Assembly (NCBI RefSeq): GCF_004364245.1
Contig: NZ_SOAV01000005.1
Coordinates: 62,001-126,000, forward strand
Reading direction: 5' to 3'
Origin: Streptomyces sp. BK208
Lineage (GTDB): Bacteria > Actinomycetota > Actinomycetes > Streptomycetales > Streptomycetaceae
Length of the DNA stretch: 64,000 nucleotides
Part shown: positions 7,865 to 15,658 of the stretch, piece by piece
How the letters are laid out: every line of letters starts with the position of its first letter
How positions within the stretch are numbered: the first letter of the stretch is position 1
The notes under the pieces: generated by a model
Seen by the model: the letters and a program-made list of their open reading frames with translations, nothing else
Databases searched by the model: none
Told to the model about the DNA's origin: nothing
Made by a program: the position numbers and the translations under genes

Positions 7865-9349
7865 ATGTCCCTCACGTCCCTCCAGCTCGCCGCCTCCGCT
7901 CCGCAGACCCCACCGCACACCGGCGGCCTGCTCACCCTGATCGACGGCACCACCGGCCTGCTGATCGTCGCCGCGATCGGCATCGCGCTCCTGCTCTTCC
8001 TCATCATCAAGGTCCGGCTGCAGCCCTTCGTCGCGCTGCTCGCCGTCTCCATAGCCGTCGGCCTGCTCGCCGGTCTCTCGGTCACCGAACTCTTCGGCAC
8101 CGTCCAGAAGTCCGACGCCGTCTCCACCATCGAGTCCGGCATGGGCGGCATCCTCGGACACGTCGCCATCATCATCGGCCTGGGCACCATGCTCGGCGCG
8201 ATCCTCGAGGTCAGCGGCGGCGCACAGGTGCTCGCCTCACGCCTGCTCGGCCTCTTCGGGGAGAAGCGCGCCCCGCTCGCCATGGGCCTCACCGGCCTGA
8301 TCTTCGGCATCCCGGTCTTCTTCGACGTGGGCATCTTCGTCCTCGCGCCCATCGTCTACGCCGCCGCCAAGCGCTCCGGCAAGTCGATCCTGCTCTACTG
8401 CCTGCCGCTGCTGGCCGGCCTCTCCATGACCCACGCCTTCCTGCCGCCGCACCCCGGCCCGGTGGCCGCCGCCGGACTGCTGCACGTGAAGCTCGGCTGG
8501 ATCATCCTCATGGGCATCGTCTGCGGCGTCCCCGCGGTCCTCGCCGCGTGGGTGTTCTCCGCCTGGATCGGCCGCCGCATCTTCGTGCCCGTGCCGCAGG
8601 ACATGGTCGAGGCCGCCGACGAGGCCAAGCAGGCCGTCATCGAGGAGCAGCGCAAGGCCGGCGTCGCGCCGACCGAGAGCCCCGTCGCGCTCGGCACGGT
8701 CCTCGGCATCATCGGCACCCCGCTGGTCCTGATCCTCGCCGCGACGTTCTCCTCCATCGCCCTTGACCCGTCCACCCTGCGCTCGGTCATCGAGTTCTTC
8801 GGCAACCCGTTCGTCGCCCTGACCATCGCCCTGCTCCTCGCCTACTACCTGCTCGGCATCCGGCGCGGCTGGTCCCGCAAGTCCCTGGAGACCGTCTCGA
8901 CGGCCTCGCTGAAGCCGGTCGGCAACATCCTGCTCGTGGTCGGCGCCGGTGGTGTCTTCGGCGCCGTGCTCAAGGCCAGCGGCGTCGCCCAGGCCCTCTC
9001 CGACACCTTCAACGACGTCGGCCTGCCGGTGATCGTCCTGGCCTACCTGATCTCCCTGGTGCTGCGGGTCGCGCAGGGCTCGGCGACGGTGGCCATCGTG
9101 ACGACGGCGGGCATCGTGGCGCCGCTGCTGGCCGAGGGCGACCACTCGCAGGCGTTCGTCGCGCTGGTCATCATGGCCATCTCGGCGGGCTCCATCTTCG
9201 CCTCGCACGTCAACGACGGCGGTTTCTGGATGGTCTCCAAGTACTTCGGCATCAGCGAGCGGGACACGCTCAAGACGTGGACGGTCCTGGAGAGCGTCCT
9301 GTCGGTCGCCGGGTTCGTGGTGGCCGCGGTGGTGAGCCTGTTCGTGTAG
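7865..9349 (+). CDS. GntP-family gluconate/D-serine-type permease
   Basis: A 494-residue integral membrane transporter with roughly 12 to 14 hydrophobic segments. The conserved GntP pattern is present: GMGGILGHVAIIIGLGTMLG, FGIPVFFDVGIFVL, THAFLPPHPGPVA and the C-terminal RVAQGSATVAIVTTAGI and ISAGSIFASHVNDGGFW motifs. Family members import gluconate and related sugar acids by proton symport, but the family also includes the D-serine permease DsdX. Given the PLP deaminase, D-aminoacylase, RidA and KDG-kinase-like neighbours, either a D-amino acid or a sugar acid is plausible. ATG at 7865, about 10 nt after a weak GAGGA site. Confidence 0.9.
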   Translation: MSLTSLQLAASAPQTPPHTGGLLTLIDGTTGLLIVAAIGIALLLFLIIKVRLQPFVALLAVSIAVGLLAGLSVTELFGTVQKSDAVSTIESGMGGILGHVAIIIGLGTMLGAILEVSGGAQVLASRLLGLFGEKRAPLAMGLTGLIFGIPVFFDVGIFVLAPIVYAAAKRSGKSILLYCLPLLAGLSMTHAFLPPHPGPVAAAGLLHVKLGWIILMGIVCGVPAVLAAWVFSAWIGRRIFVPVPQDMVEAADEAKQAVIEEQRKAGVAPTESPVALGTVLGIIGTPLVLILAATFSSIALDPSTLRSVIEFFGNPFVALTIALLLAYYLLGIRRGWSRKSLETVSTASLKPVGNILLVVGAGGVFGAVLKASGVAQALSDTFNDVGLPVIVLAYLISLVLRVAQGSATVAIVTTAGIVAPLLAEGDHSQAFVALVIMAISAGSIFASHVNDGGFWMVSKYFGISERDTLKTWTVLESVLSVAGFVVAAVVSLFV

Positions 9350-9354
9350 GCGGA

Positions 9355-9394
9355 CCGCCCGGGCGGCGGCTCCTGCGGGTGCTCGCCCGGGCGG
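9355..9394 (+). terminator. Hairpin terminator after gntP-like gene
   Basis: An 11-bp perfect stem (CCGCCCGGGCG at 9355-9365 paired with 9384-9394) with an 18-nt loop, 6 bp past the permease stop codon. Confidence 0.65.
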
Positions 9395-9467
9395 CTCGTG
9401 TAGGCGTCTGATAACGAAGTTGGGGCTGGCTGTGCCCGGCACAGGATCGTCGACCATACTGCCCGCT

Positions 9468-10136
9468 GTGGAGCAGCGCAGAGGATCGACGAGCCAGCCC
9501 CTGGAAGGCGCCGGATTCGACCCGGCATTCATCCCCGGGCTCACCGCACCCGTGTCCGGTGGGCCGGAGGACGTGAGACGCGCCGAGGCGGACGAGGACG
9601 CCGACGCGGAGACCGAGGAGGCCGCGAAGGCCACGGTCGCGGGCGAACCGCCCGCCGTGGACGCGGTGGACGCCGTGGACGCCGTGGACGCCGAGGGTGC
9701 CGAAGAGGCGGAGGACGAGGCCCCCGTGGACGGCCCGGTCTTCGAGGCCGCCGACCGCCGCGCCCGCATCGTCGCCGACCACAAGGGCGTACGTCTCTCC
9801 CTCGACGACCAGAGCTGCGAGTTCCGCTGGGACGAGGTCGGGGCCGTCGAGACGGAGACGGGCCGCTTCGGCAAGCGGTTCACGGTGACGGTGCACACGC
9901 CGGACAGCCGCTGGTACCCGATCGAGATCGAGGCCGCGTCCCGGAGCCGTTTCGCGGAGTGGGAGTCGGCGCTGGACGAGGTCCTGGACGCGTACTTCGA
10001 CGACGGCGAGGCGGAGGCCGGCACCGAAGCGGAGGCCGCCGGCACCGAAGCGGAAGCCGGCACCGAAGCGGAGGCCGAAGAGACGGCGGACACGGCGGTA
10101 AAGGAAGCCGAGGAGACCAAGCCCCGCGCCGAGTAA
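9468..10136 (+). CDS. Conserved hypothetical acidic protein with low-complexity arms
   Basis: A 222-residue predicted soluble protein. The middle (about 85-175, DGPVFEAADRRARIVADHKGVRL to ALDEVLDAYFDD) looks like a compact beta-rich domain, PH-like in pattern (LDDQSCEFRWDEVGAVETET), but I cannot name the family. The flanks are acidic: a DAV triplet repeat near residue 65 and a GTEAEA repeat near 190-210, both encoded by short DNA repeats. I prefer the GTG at 9468; the frame is open to 9420, but the upstream codons look like promoter sequence (CATACT about 7 nt before the GTG), so the mRNA could be leaderless. Monocistronic, between the permease terminator and the Nramp-like gene. Confidence 0.7.
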   Translation: MEQRRGSTSQPLEGAGFDPAFIPGLTAPVSGGPEDVRRAEADEDADAETEEAAKATVAGEPPAVDAVDAVDAVDAEGAEEAEDEAPVDGPVFEAADRRARIVADHKGVRLSLDDQSCEFRWDEVGAVETETGRFGKRFTVTVHTPDSRWYPIEIEAASRSRFAEWESALDEVLDAYFDDGEAEAGTEAEAAGTEAEAGTEAEAEETADTAVKEAEETKPRAE

Positions 10137-10203
10137 GCGCATCGGGTGAAGATCCGTGCACGCCCTCTTGCCCCACCGGCGGCCATGGGTTTTCTTGACC
10201 CCC

Positions 10204-11526
10204 ATGGCGGACACCACGGGCAACACCCAAGACGCAGGCGTATCGGGCGGTGCCGACCCGGCTCCCCGTAAGTCCAGTTGGCGCTACATCGGCCCCGGCA
10301 TCGTCGTGGCGGCGACCGGTGTGGGCGCCGGCGACCTCGTGGCCACCCTCATCGCGGGCAGCAACTTCGGCTACACCCTGCTGTGGGCGGCGGTCATCGG
10401 CTGCCTGGTGAAGATCTCCCTCGCCGAGGCGTGCGGCCGCTGGCACCTGGCCACCGGCCGCACACTCTTCGACGGCTGGGCCAGCATCGGCCCCTGGACC
10501 ACCTGGTTCTTCGCGGTCTACGCCGTGATCTGGGGCTTCGTCTACGGGGCCGCGGCGATGTCGTCCAGCGCCCTGCCGCTGCAGGCCCTCTTCCCGGACG
10601 TGATGGGCCTCGAATGGTGGGGCATCGCCTGCGGCCTGGTGGGCCTGGTCTTCGTCTGGTTCAACAAGTACGACGTCTTCGAGAAGGTCATGACCGTCCT
10701 GGTGGGCGTCATGTTCGTGGTGACGGTGTACCTGGCGATCCGCGTCACGCCCCACCTGGGCGACGCCTTCGCCGGACTCCTCCCGGTCCTCCCGGACGAG
10801 AAGGACTCGGTCCTCAACACCCTGGGCCTGATCGGCGGCGTGGGCGGCACCATCACGCTGGCCGCGTACGGCTACTGGGTCAACGCCAAGGGCTGGACCG
10901 ACACCGGCTGGATGAAGGTCATGCGCCTGGACAACCGGGTCGCCTACGCCACGACCGGCATCTTCGTCGTCGCGATGCTCTTCGTCGGTGCCGAGCTGCT
11001 GCACTCCGCGAACGTCGCGATCGCGAGCGGCGACAAGGGCCTGATCCAGCTGGGCGACATCCTGGAGCAGGAGTACGGCACGGCCACCGGAAAGCTCTTC
11101 CTGATCGGCTTCTTCGCCACCTCGTTCACCTCGCTGATCGGCGTCTGGCACGGCGTGAGCCTGATGTTCGCCGACTTCCTCGCCCGCCGGCGCGGTGAAC
11201 GGGAGGCGCGGGGCGACGAGTTGGCCTCGGGCCGCCGCGAACGCTCCTGGGCCTTCCGCGCCTACCTGCTCTGGCTCACCTTCCCGCCCATCGTCCTGCT
11301 CTTCCAGGACGAGCCCTTCCGCCTGATCATCATCTACGGCGTCCTGGGCGCCGCCTTCATGCCTTTCCTCGCCCTCACCCTGATCTGGCTCCTCAACTCC
11401 TCCCGCACCCCGCGGGAGTGGCGCAACGGCGGCCTCAGCAACGGCATGCTCACCGTCGCCGGACTGCTGTTCCTGGTCCTGTGCGTGAAGCAGATCTGGG
11501 ACCAGCCGTGGTCGGAGTTCTTCTAG
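10204..11526 (+). CDS. Nramp-related membrane transporter lacking the canonical metal motifs
   Basis: A 440-residue protein with about 11 hydrophobic helices and the overall Nramp (LeuT-fold) pattern: YIGPGIVVAATGVGAGDL in TM1, then SLAEACGRWHLATGRTLFDG and FVWFNKYDVFEKVMTVLVGVM. Classical Nramp Mn/Fe transporters carry DPGN in TM1 and MPH in TM6; here TM1 reads GVGAGDL and the TM6 region reads GGVGGTITLAAYGYW, so the side chains that ligate the metal are absent. It is therefore a divergent subgroup whose substrate may be a hydrated ion or something else. The ATG at 10204 is chosen because the frame upstream (to 10156) does not look like coding sequence. Convergent with the next gene, 12 bp away. 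Confidence 0.8.
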   Translation: MADTTGNTQDAGVSGGADPAPRKSSWRYIGPGIVVAATGVGAGDLVATLIAGSNFGYTLLWAAVIGCLVKISLAEACGRWHLATGRTLFDGWASIGPWTTWFFAVYAVIWGFVYGAAAMSSSALPLQALFPDVMGLEWWGIACGLVGLVFVWFNKYDVFEKVMTVLVGVMFVVTVYLAIRVTPHLGDAFAGLLPVLPDEKDSVLNTLGLIGGVGGTITLAAYGYWVNAKGWTDTGWMKVMRLDNRVAYATTGIFVVAMLFVGAELLHSANVAIASGDKGLIQLGDILEQEYGTATGKLFLIGFFATSFTSLIGVWHGVSLMFADFLARRRGEREARGDELASGRRERSWAFRAYLLWLTFPPIVLLFQDEPFRLIIIYGVLGAAFMPFLALTLIWLLNSSRTPREWRNGGLSNGMLTVAGLLFLVLCVKQIWDQPWSEFF

Positions 11527-11538
11527 GTCTGCGACCGA

Positions 11539-13644
11539 TCAGGAAGCTCCCTGGGCCGACGTGGTCGCCAACGGCTTGGCCGGCCCGTAGTTCTTGACCA
11601 GGTTGGTACGAGTCGTCTTCTCCTGCATGTGCAGCAGGCCGGCCATGGAGGAGACGGTGTAGGTGCTGCGCTGGTCGGCGACGTACCGGGCGAGTTCCGG
11701 GGACATCTTCGAGAACGGGATGACGCCGAGGTCGGGGTCGCTCTCCCGGCGCTGCCACTCGCCGTAGAAGACGTCGTCGGCCTGCACTTTGGCCAGCAGG
11801 CGCTTCCAGTCGTCCGAGTCCCTGGTCATCTTCTGCCACCCCGTGCCCGTGGAGTCCGACTCCTTCTTGCCGGTGTTGACGCCCGTCTTCCGGCGCTTGA
11901 TGTCCTCGCGTCCGGATGCGGTGTTGTCGCGCTTCTCGTGCCCGGTCTTGCCCGTCACGTACCTGGTGACGTGGCTGTAGACGGCGGCCTCGGACCTGTC
12001 GGACACGTCGACCTCCATGACGATGTCCCGCAGCTCTGCCTGGCTCGCCCCCTTCTCGTGCCACTTCTTGTAGGCGTTCGTCTCTGCCTCGGTGTCGTTG
12101 TTGAGGTAGGCGATCTGGATCTCTTCCCTGCCCTCGGGAGAGACGATGCGGGTGGCGCGGGCGCGGGACCGGGAGTTCTGCGCTTTCGAGCCTTTGCCGA
12201 GCTTCCCGGCGGAGTCTTCCGTGTAGGTGAGGTCGTACGCCCGGGGCTTGGGCTCGTACTCGCCGTCCGTGTCCATGCGGTCGGAGTCCGTGTCCATACG
12301 GTCGGAGTCCGTCTCCGTCTCACCCTCGGTGTCGGAGGAGGTCCGGTATCCCCGACGCGCCGCCGACGAGGCGGGTTCGGTGATCTGGGGGCCGTGGCGG
12401 TCCTCGGCGTTCGCCGGAGGCTTCACCCGCGACAGCGCGGAGGAACTCGGCAGCCCCTGGGCAAGCTCCATCATGTTCTCGTGGAACTTCGGGTCGTTCA
12501 CCACATGGTCTTGGTGCTTGTACAGGTTCGCCAGGGACGTCCAGTAGTAGAAGCCGGGGTTCGGGTCGAATTGCAGGCCGGTGAATCTGCTCTGGTAGTA
12601 CTTCAACGCGGCGGTGCAGCAGAGGCAGCCGCGGTACCGGCCCATGATGGCGTGGGGGCCTCTGACTTCCTCGGGAGTGACGCCGGACCGATGCAGGGCC
12701 AGCATCAGCTTCTGCTCCGCGTGGACCAGTTTCTTCTCCTCCCCGAAAGTGATGAGGAAGATCGCACCGATGTAGTCCTCGTGGGTCAGCAAATGCTTCA
12801 GCGGCTTCGGCGGGTCGCTGATGTCCACGATCATCACCGGTTTGCCGTGGCGCTTGCGCAGCGCGTCGGCCGTGGCGTCTCCGGTGGGGTTGCGGGGCTT
12901 CGACTTCGAGAAGAGCGATTTCGTCTTGAGTTCGGCGCGCTTCACGCGGTCGACGTACTCGCGGGCGTCCGCATTCGGTAGGTTCGCCTCACGGCCCTGG
13001 TCGCTCTGATGTGTCCCGATGATCTCGGAATAGGCGTCGCGGCCGTCCTTGCCGTCGGTCTGGTAATCCTCGAACAACTCCATCGACTCGTTGAAGTTCG
13101 AGGCGAAGAGGAGCCTGTTGTTGATGAGCATGCCCTGGACCTCACGCTCGTTCACGCTCTCTTCTTCGCTCTCCTCCTGTTCCCGGAGGCCCGCCTGGGC
13201 GTCGTAGACGAGGAACGCTTGGTGCGACAGGGTCTGGGCCGCCTCGTCGCCGCCCCGGTAGGAGCGGGAGAAGCGCTTGTGGGCCTCTTCGGGGCCGTTG
13301 CCCTGATTTCCGCCGCCGTACGAATGATCCCAGTGTTCCTTGACGGCCTTGTGGGTGCTCAGCGCCTGCTGCCGGGCCGACTTCGGCTTCGGATCGTTGT
13401 CCGGCGAGCGCTGAACGGGGACCGGGGCGAACGGGGACCGCTGGACCGGCAGGCCGGTGTCCCTGGCCGAGGTGGCGGCATGGAGGCGGGCGACGGCCTG
13501 GTTGCCGATGGAACGCTGAAGGGTCAAGGCCCCCGAAGCGGTCATCGGACCGGGCCCCATGACCGTGGGCCCAGCCGTCGCCTTGGGAGGGGCCTGTGTC
13601 CCGCGCGCGGGGTTCTTGCCGGCGTGCTCTTCCTGTGCGTGCAC
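11539..13644 (-). CDS. Large putative eCIS-cargo/polymorphic toxin with deaminase-like domain
   Basis: A 701-residue cytoplasmic protein without signal peptide. Near residues 42-54 it carries LQRSIGNQAVARL, the motif typical of leaders of extracellular contractile injection system cargo (DUF4157-associated). Two VQRSP repeats follow (about 67-80). Residues about 170-375 look like a nucleotide/nucleic-acid deaminase fold: a strand pair INNRLLFASNFN (about 174-185), the zinc/catalytic motif HAE (308-310) and a CxxC in GCLCC (340-343). An acidic repeat (MDTDSDR twice, about 450-462) leads to an unrecognised C-terminal 230 residues. Start: the GTG at 13644 has AGGGAG 8 nt upstream; a GTG three codons earlier lacks room for a site. 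No immunity gene is obvious next to it. Function is inference. Confidence 0.72.
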   Translation of the reverse strand: MHAQEEHAGKNPARGTQAPPKATAGPTVMGPGPMTASGALTLQRSIGNQAVARLHAATSARDTGLPVQRSPFAPVPVQRSPDNDPKPKSARQQALSTHKAVKEHWDHSYGGGNQGNGPEEAHKRFSRSYRGGDEAAQTLSHQAFLVYDAQAGLREQEESEEESVNEREVQGMLINNRLLFASNFNESMELFEDYQTDGKDGRDAYSEIIGTHQSDQGREANLPNADAREYVDRVKRAELKTKSLFSKSKPRNPTGDATADALRKRHGKPVMIVDISDPPKPLKHLLTHEDYIGAIFLITFGEEKKLVHAEQKLMLALHRSGVTPEEVRGPHAIMGRYRGCLCCTAALKYYQSRFTGLQFDPNPGFYYWTSLANLYKHQDHVVNDPKFHENMMELAQGLPSSSALSRVKPPANAEDRHGPQITEPASSAARRGYRTSSDTEGETETDSDRMDTDSDRMDTDGEYEPKPRAYDLTYTEDSAGKLGKGSKAQNSRSRARATRIVSPEGREEIQIAYLNNDTEAETNAYKKWHEKGASQAELRDIVMEVDVSDRSEAAVYSHVTRYVTGKTGHEKRDNTASGREDIKRRKTGVNTGKKESDSTGTGWQKMTRDSDDWKRLLAKVQADDVFYGEWQRRESDPDLGVIPFSKMSPELARYVADQRSTYTVSSMAGLLHMQEKTTRTNLVKNYGPAKPLATTSAQGAS
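12265..12306. repeat. 21-bp tandem repeat, two copies, inside the deaminase-like gene
   Basis: Two 21-bp units (12265-12285, 12286-12306) differing at one base. They encode the heptad MDTDSDR twice in the acidic linker, in phase with the reading frame, so copy number could change without frameshift. Confidence 0.75.
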
Positions 13645-13987
13645 CGAGGTCACTCCCTAGGACGAGAGGTGTGGACCGCTGCGGCGAGGGCGAGGACCAG
13701 GCTCTGCCCGTCCCGGCGCGGCGTGGGCACGACCGCCCGGGCACCCGGCCGCACCAAGACAGGGCACGGCGCCCGACCGCTCGGAGGACCCTTGACGGTG
13801 GTCGAACACGGGCACGGGACGTCCTTATCGCGGGAGGTAACGACAAACTCCGCCCCTGTCTACCGGGAGCCCGCACCGTGCGCCAGGCCCGGAGAGGCAG
13901 CGGCAACTGCCTCATGGGGCACCGTCTTGCACTGCCGACCGGCGCCGCCTGCGGTGGCCTCGTCGACGGCTTGGTCGCGCAGCGGAG
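13645..13987. other. Intergenic stretch upstream of the deaminase-like gene
   Basis: About 340 bp with no convincing gene on either strand; open frames here lack ribosome-binding sites and the usual codon pattern. It must hold the promoter of the deaminase-like gene, but I cannot point to a clear -35/-10 pair. It separates that gene from the truncated gene at 13988-14668. Confidence 0.5.
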
Positions 13988-14668
13988 TCACCTCATTCTT
14001 GGCTGTGCGGTGGTGTCCAGGTGAGAACTTTCCTGGATACCTGCCGGCCCGTGGGCGCAGCCAGGCGCGTGAGGGCAGAGCCGGGGGTCGATCGTGCAGA
14101 CTTCGCCCGCACCGCTCACCGCAACGCCGTCCCACTCCTCGCTGAGCGCGATCTTCCGCAACTGCTCCATGGCCGGCGCGGGCGCGTCGCGGGTGGCGTC
14201 CGCGTTCTGGTCCCCGGTGTCGAAGGCGCTGACGACCACGCGAAAGCCCTCGGCGCCGGGACGCAGCGTGTCCACGGTCCACATGACCACACCGGAACCG
14301 GCCTTCTCGCCGGGCCCCTGCCGGGTCGCGACGCGCGTGCCGTCGGGGAGCGTCTCGCCGTCGGCGTACAACTTCCCGGCGGCGTCCACCATGACGTACT
14401 GCACGTTGATCCGGACCGGACTGCGGCCCCGCCCGTCGTCCACGACGACGTACGCGTACTCCGACTCCTGCCCGCCGCGCGCGACGACGTCCAGCTTCTC
14501 GGGGAGCAGCGCGGCGAGCGTGTCGCCGACCGACTTCCCGGAGACCTCGGGCCGCTCCGTGCGGGGCGCGGCCGACCGCGACCGCTTCGGGCTCTTCGGA
14601 ACGGCGTCGACCACCTCGCGCCACACCCCGGCGGTGACGAACTGTCGCAGCCGCTCCGTGGAGTCGCT
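13988..14668 (-). pseudogene. Truncated hypothetical (secreted-protein-like), N-terminus missing
   Basis: The frame is open for about 227 codons back to an in-frame TAG at 14669-14671 without an ATG and without a signal peptide or ribosome-binding site; the first usable start would be a GTG at 14626. The readable part contains VWREVVDAVPK, then VSGKSVGDTLAALLPEKLD, and a beta-rich region (YAYVVVDDGRG, SGVVMWTVDTLRP, FRVVVSAFDT) with a closing helix MEQLRKIALSEEWD. Such domains in Streptomyces are usually preceded by an export signal, which is missing. The missing 5' end abuts the toxin remnant on the other strand, so a rearrangement probably cut it. The domain itself I cannot name. Confidence 0.55.
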
Positions 14669-14682
14669 CTACGTCAACCTGA

Positions 14683-14967
14683 GTGGAGACGTCGGGCATA
14701 CAGTCCGGTTCCGAGGCGAAGGCGGGCCAGATCGTCGAGTTCCAGGTATCGGCGGAGTTCCGGGAAAAGATCAGGCGAACCGCTGTGCCTCAGGAGGAGC
14801 CCGGCCTGGGGTTCAGCAAGGCCGAGTGGAAACAGATGAAGAGGATTTGTCCGGAAATTTCGGACCCGACTATGGGAGACGACTTGTACGGCATTCCCAG
14901 TGGAATGCTCAATGAGTTCAGGGAAGAAGTGGCGAAGTCCCCGGGCAGAATTATGCAGGAAGGTTAG
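14683..14967 (+). pseudogene. C-terminal remnant of a polymorphic toxin
   Basis: A 94-codon frame opening at a GTG directly after an in-frame TGA, without a ribosome-binding site. The sequence SGIQSGSEAKAGQIVEFQV and EKIRRTAVPQEEPG, ending DDLYGIPSGMLNEFREEV, resembles the extreme C-termini of RHS/polymorphic toxins of the Tre/Tu type, where a large multi-domain protein ends in a small catalytic domain; the match is from memory of family patterns. No delivery domain, RHS repeats or leader are found upstream: the sequence switches to the truncated gene on the other strand. It is followed after 12 bp by a small gene, as an immunity gene would be. Most likely an inactive orphan tip. Confidence 0.5.
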
Positions 14968-14979
14968 GAGACGTTCTGC

Positions 14980-15584
14980 ATGATGCACGAGATCGAGGAC
15001 ATCAACCAGGAACGGATGCGATTGTCGCGGCGTCCTTCCGTGCAGGAGACGCCTCCCGTCGTCGGTGTATTCGACGTACGCACCAGTCGCCCGGTCGCGG
15101 AATTCGGCGCCAGGGTGCGGTCCGTGCTTGATCCCGCACTCCTGTCGCGGAATTCGGCGCCAGGGTGCGGTCCGTGCTTGATCCCGCACTCCGACTGGCA
15201 GTCTCACACCCTTTCGAAGGTGAAGATCTGCCGGTCGACGCGATCCCCGATTGGTTCGTTGCCGTTGCCCGTGGAAGTGCCGACCCGGCCCCCGATTTCG
15301 CGGTCCACGGTGCTGTGCGCTACACGGCCGCTGTCGGACGCGGTGCGTGGGATCTTCAAGAGTGGCTGTACCAGTTCGATCCCGAATCCGAGTTTCGTGG
15401 TTGGGCGTGGTGGGGTCTTACGCAATCGGGTGATCGTGAAGTGCGGCTGTGGGTGGACACGTGGGGCGAGTCCTTCTTCGCCTGCGATGAGCTGCGATGG
15501 CTCGCGTACGTCGCCGGTGCCGTCGAGGTCAACGGGCCGAGTGTGGAAAGGTCCGAAGCCTGGGTTGCCGCAGCGCAGATCTGA
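14980..15584 (+). pseudogene. Immunity-like gene split by a 50-bp tandem duplication
   Basis: Starts with ATG-ATG 9 nt after a GGAG site, reading MHEIEDINQERMRL and on through VRSVLDPAL. The second copy of a 50-bp repeat (15094-15192) then shifts the frame; the continuation LAVSHPFEGEDLPVDAIPDWF to WVAAAQI is found in another frame, opening at GTG 15165. Removing one 50-bp unit restores a single frame of about 184 codons. The acidic, tryptophan-rich product (EFRGWAWWGLTQ, WVDTWGESFFA) suits a small cytosolic immunity protein, and its position right after the toxin remnant supports that. It may be dead, phase-variable, or expressed as the shorter protein (139 residues) from 15165. Confidence 0.6.
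15094..15192. repeat. 50-bp direct tandem duplication
   Basis: Bases 15094-15142 and 15144-15192 are identical over 49 bp, offset exactly 50; the linking base differs (T at 15143 versus G at 15093 and 15193). Because 50 is not a multiple of three it frameshifts the immunity-like gene. Confidence 0.95.
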
Positions 15585-15595
15585 CGCCAGTGAGA

Positions 15596-15627
15596 GGCCC
15601 CCGCCCGCCGGTCGGCGGGCAGGGGCC
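15596..15627. terminator. Bidirectional hairpin terminator
   Basis: GGCCCCCGCCCGCCG paired with its near-complement around a 2-nt turn, one mismatch. Lies between the immunity-like gene and the convergent chitinase gene, so it can serve both. Confidence 0.7.
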
Positions 15628-15658
15628 GGGTGGTCAGAACCGTTCGGACGGGCCGGAG

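Noticed and set aside
9659..10085. Short DNA repeats (GTGGACGCC and GGCACCGAAGCGGA types) as regulatory elements
   Set aside because: They are in frame and explained by the DAV and GTEAEA protein repeats of the acidic hypothetical protein.
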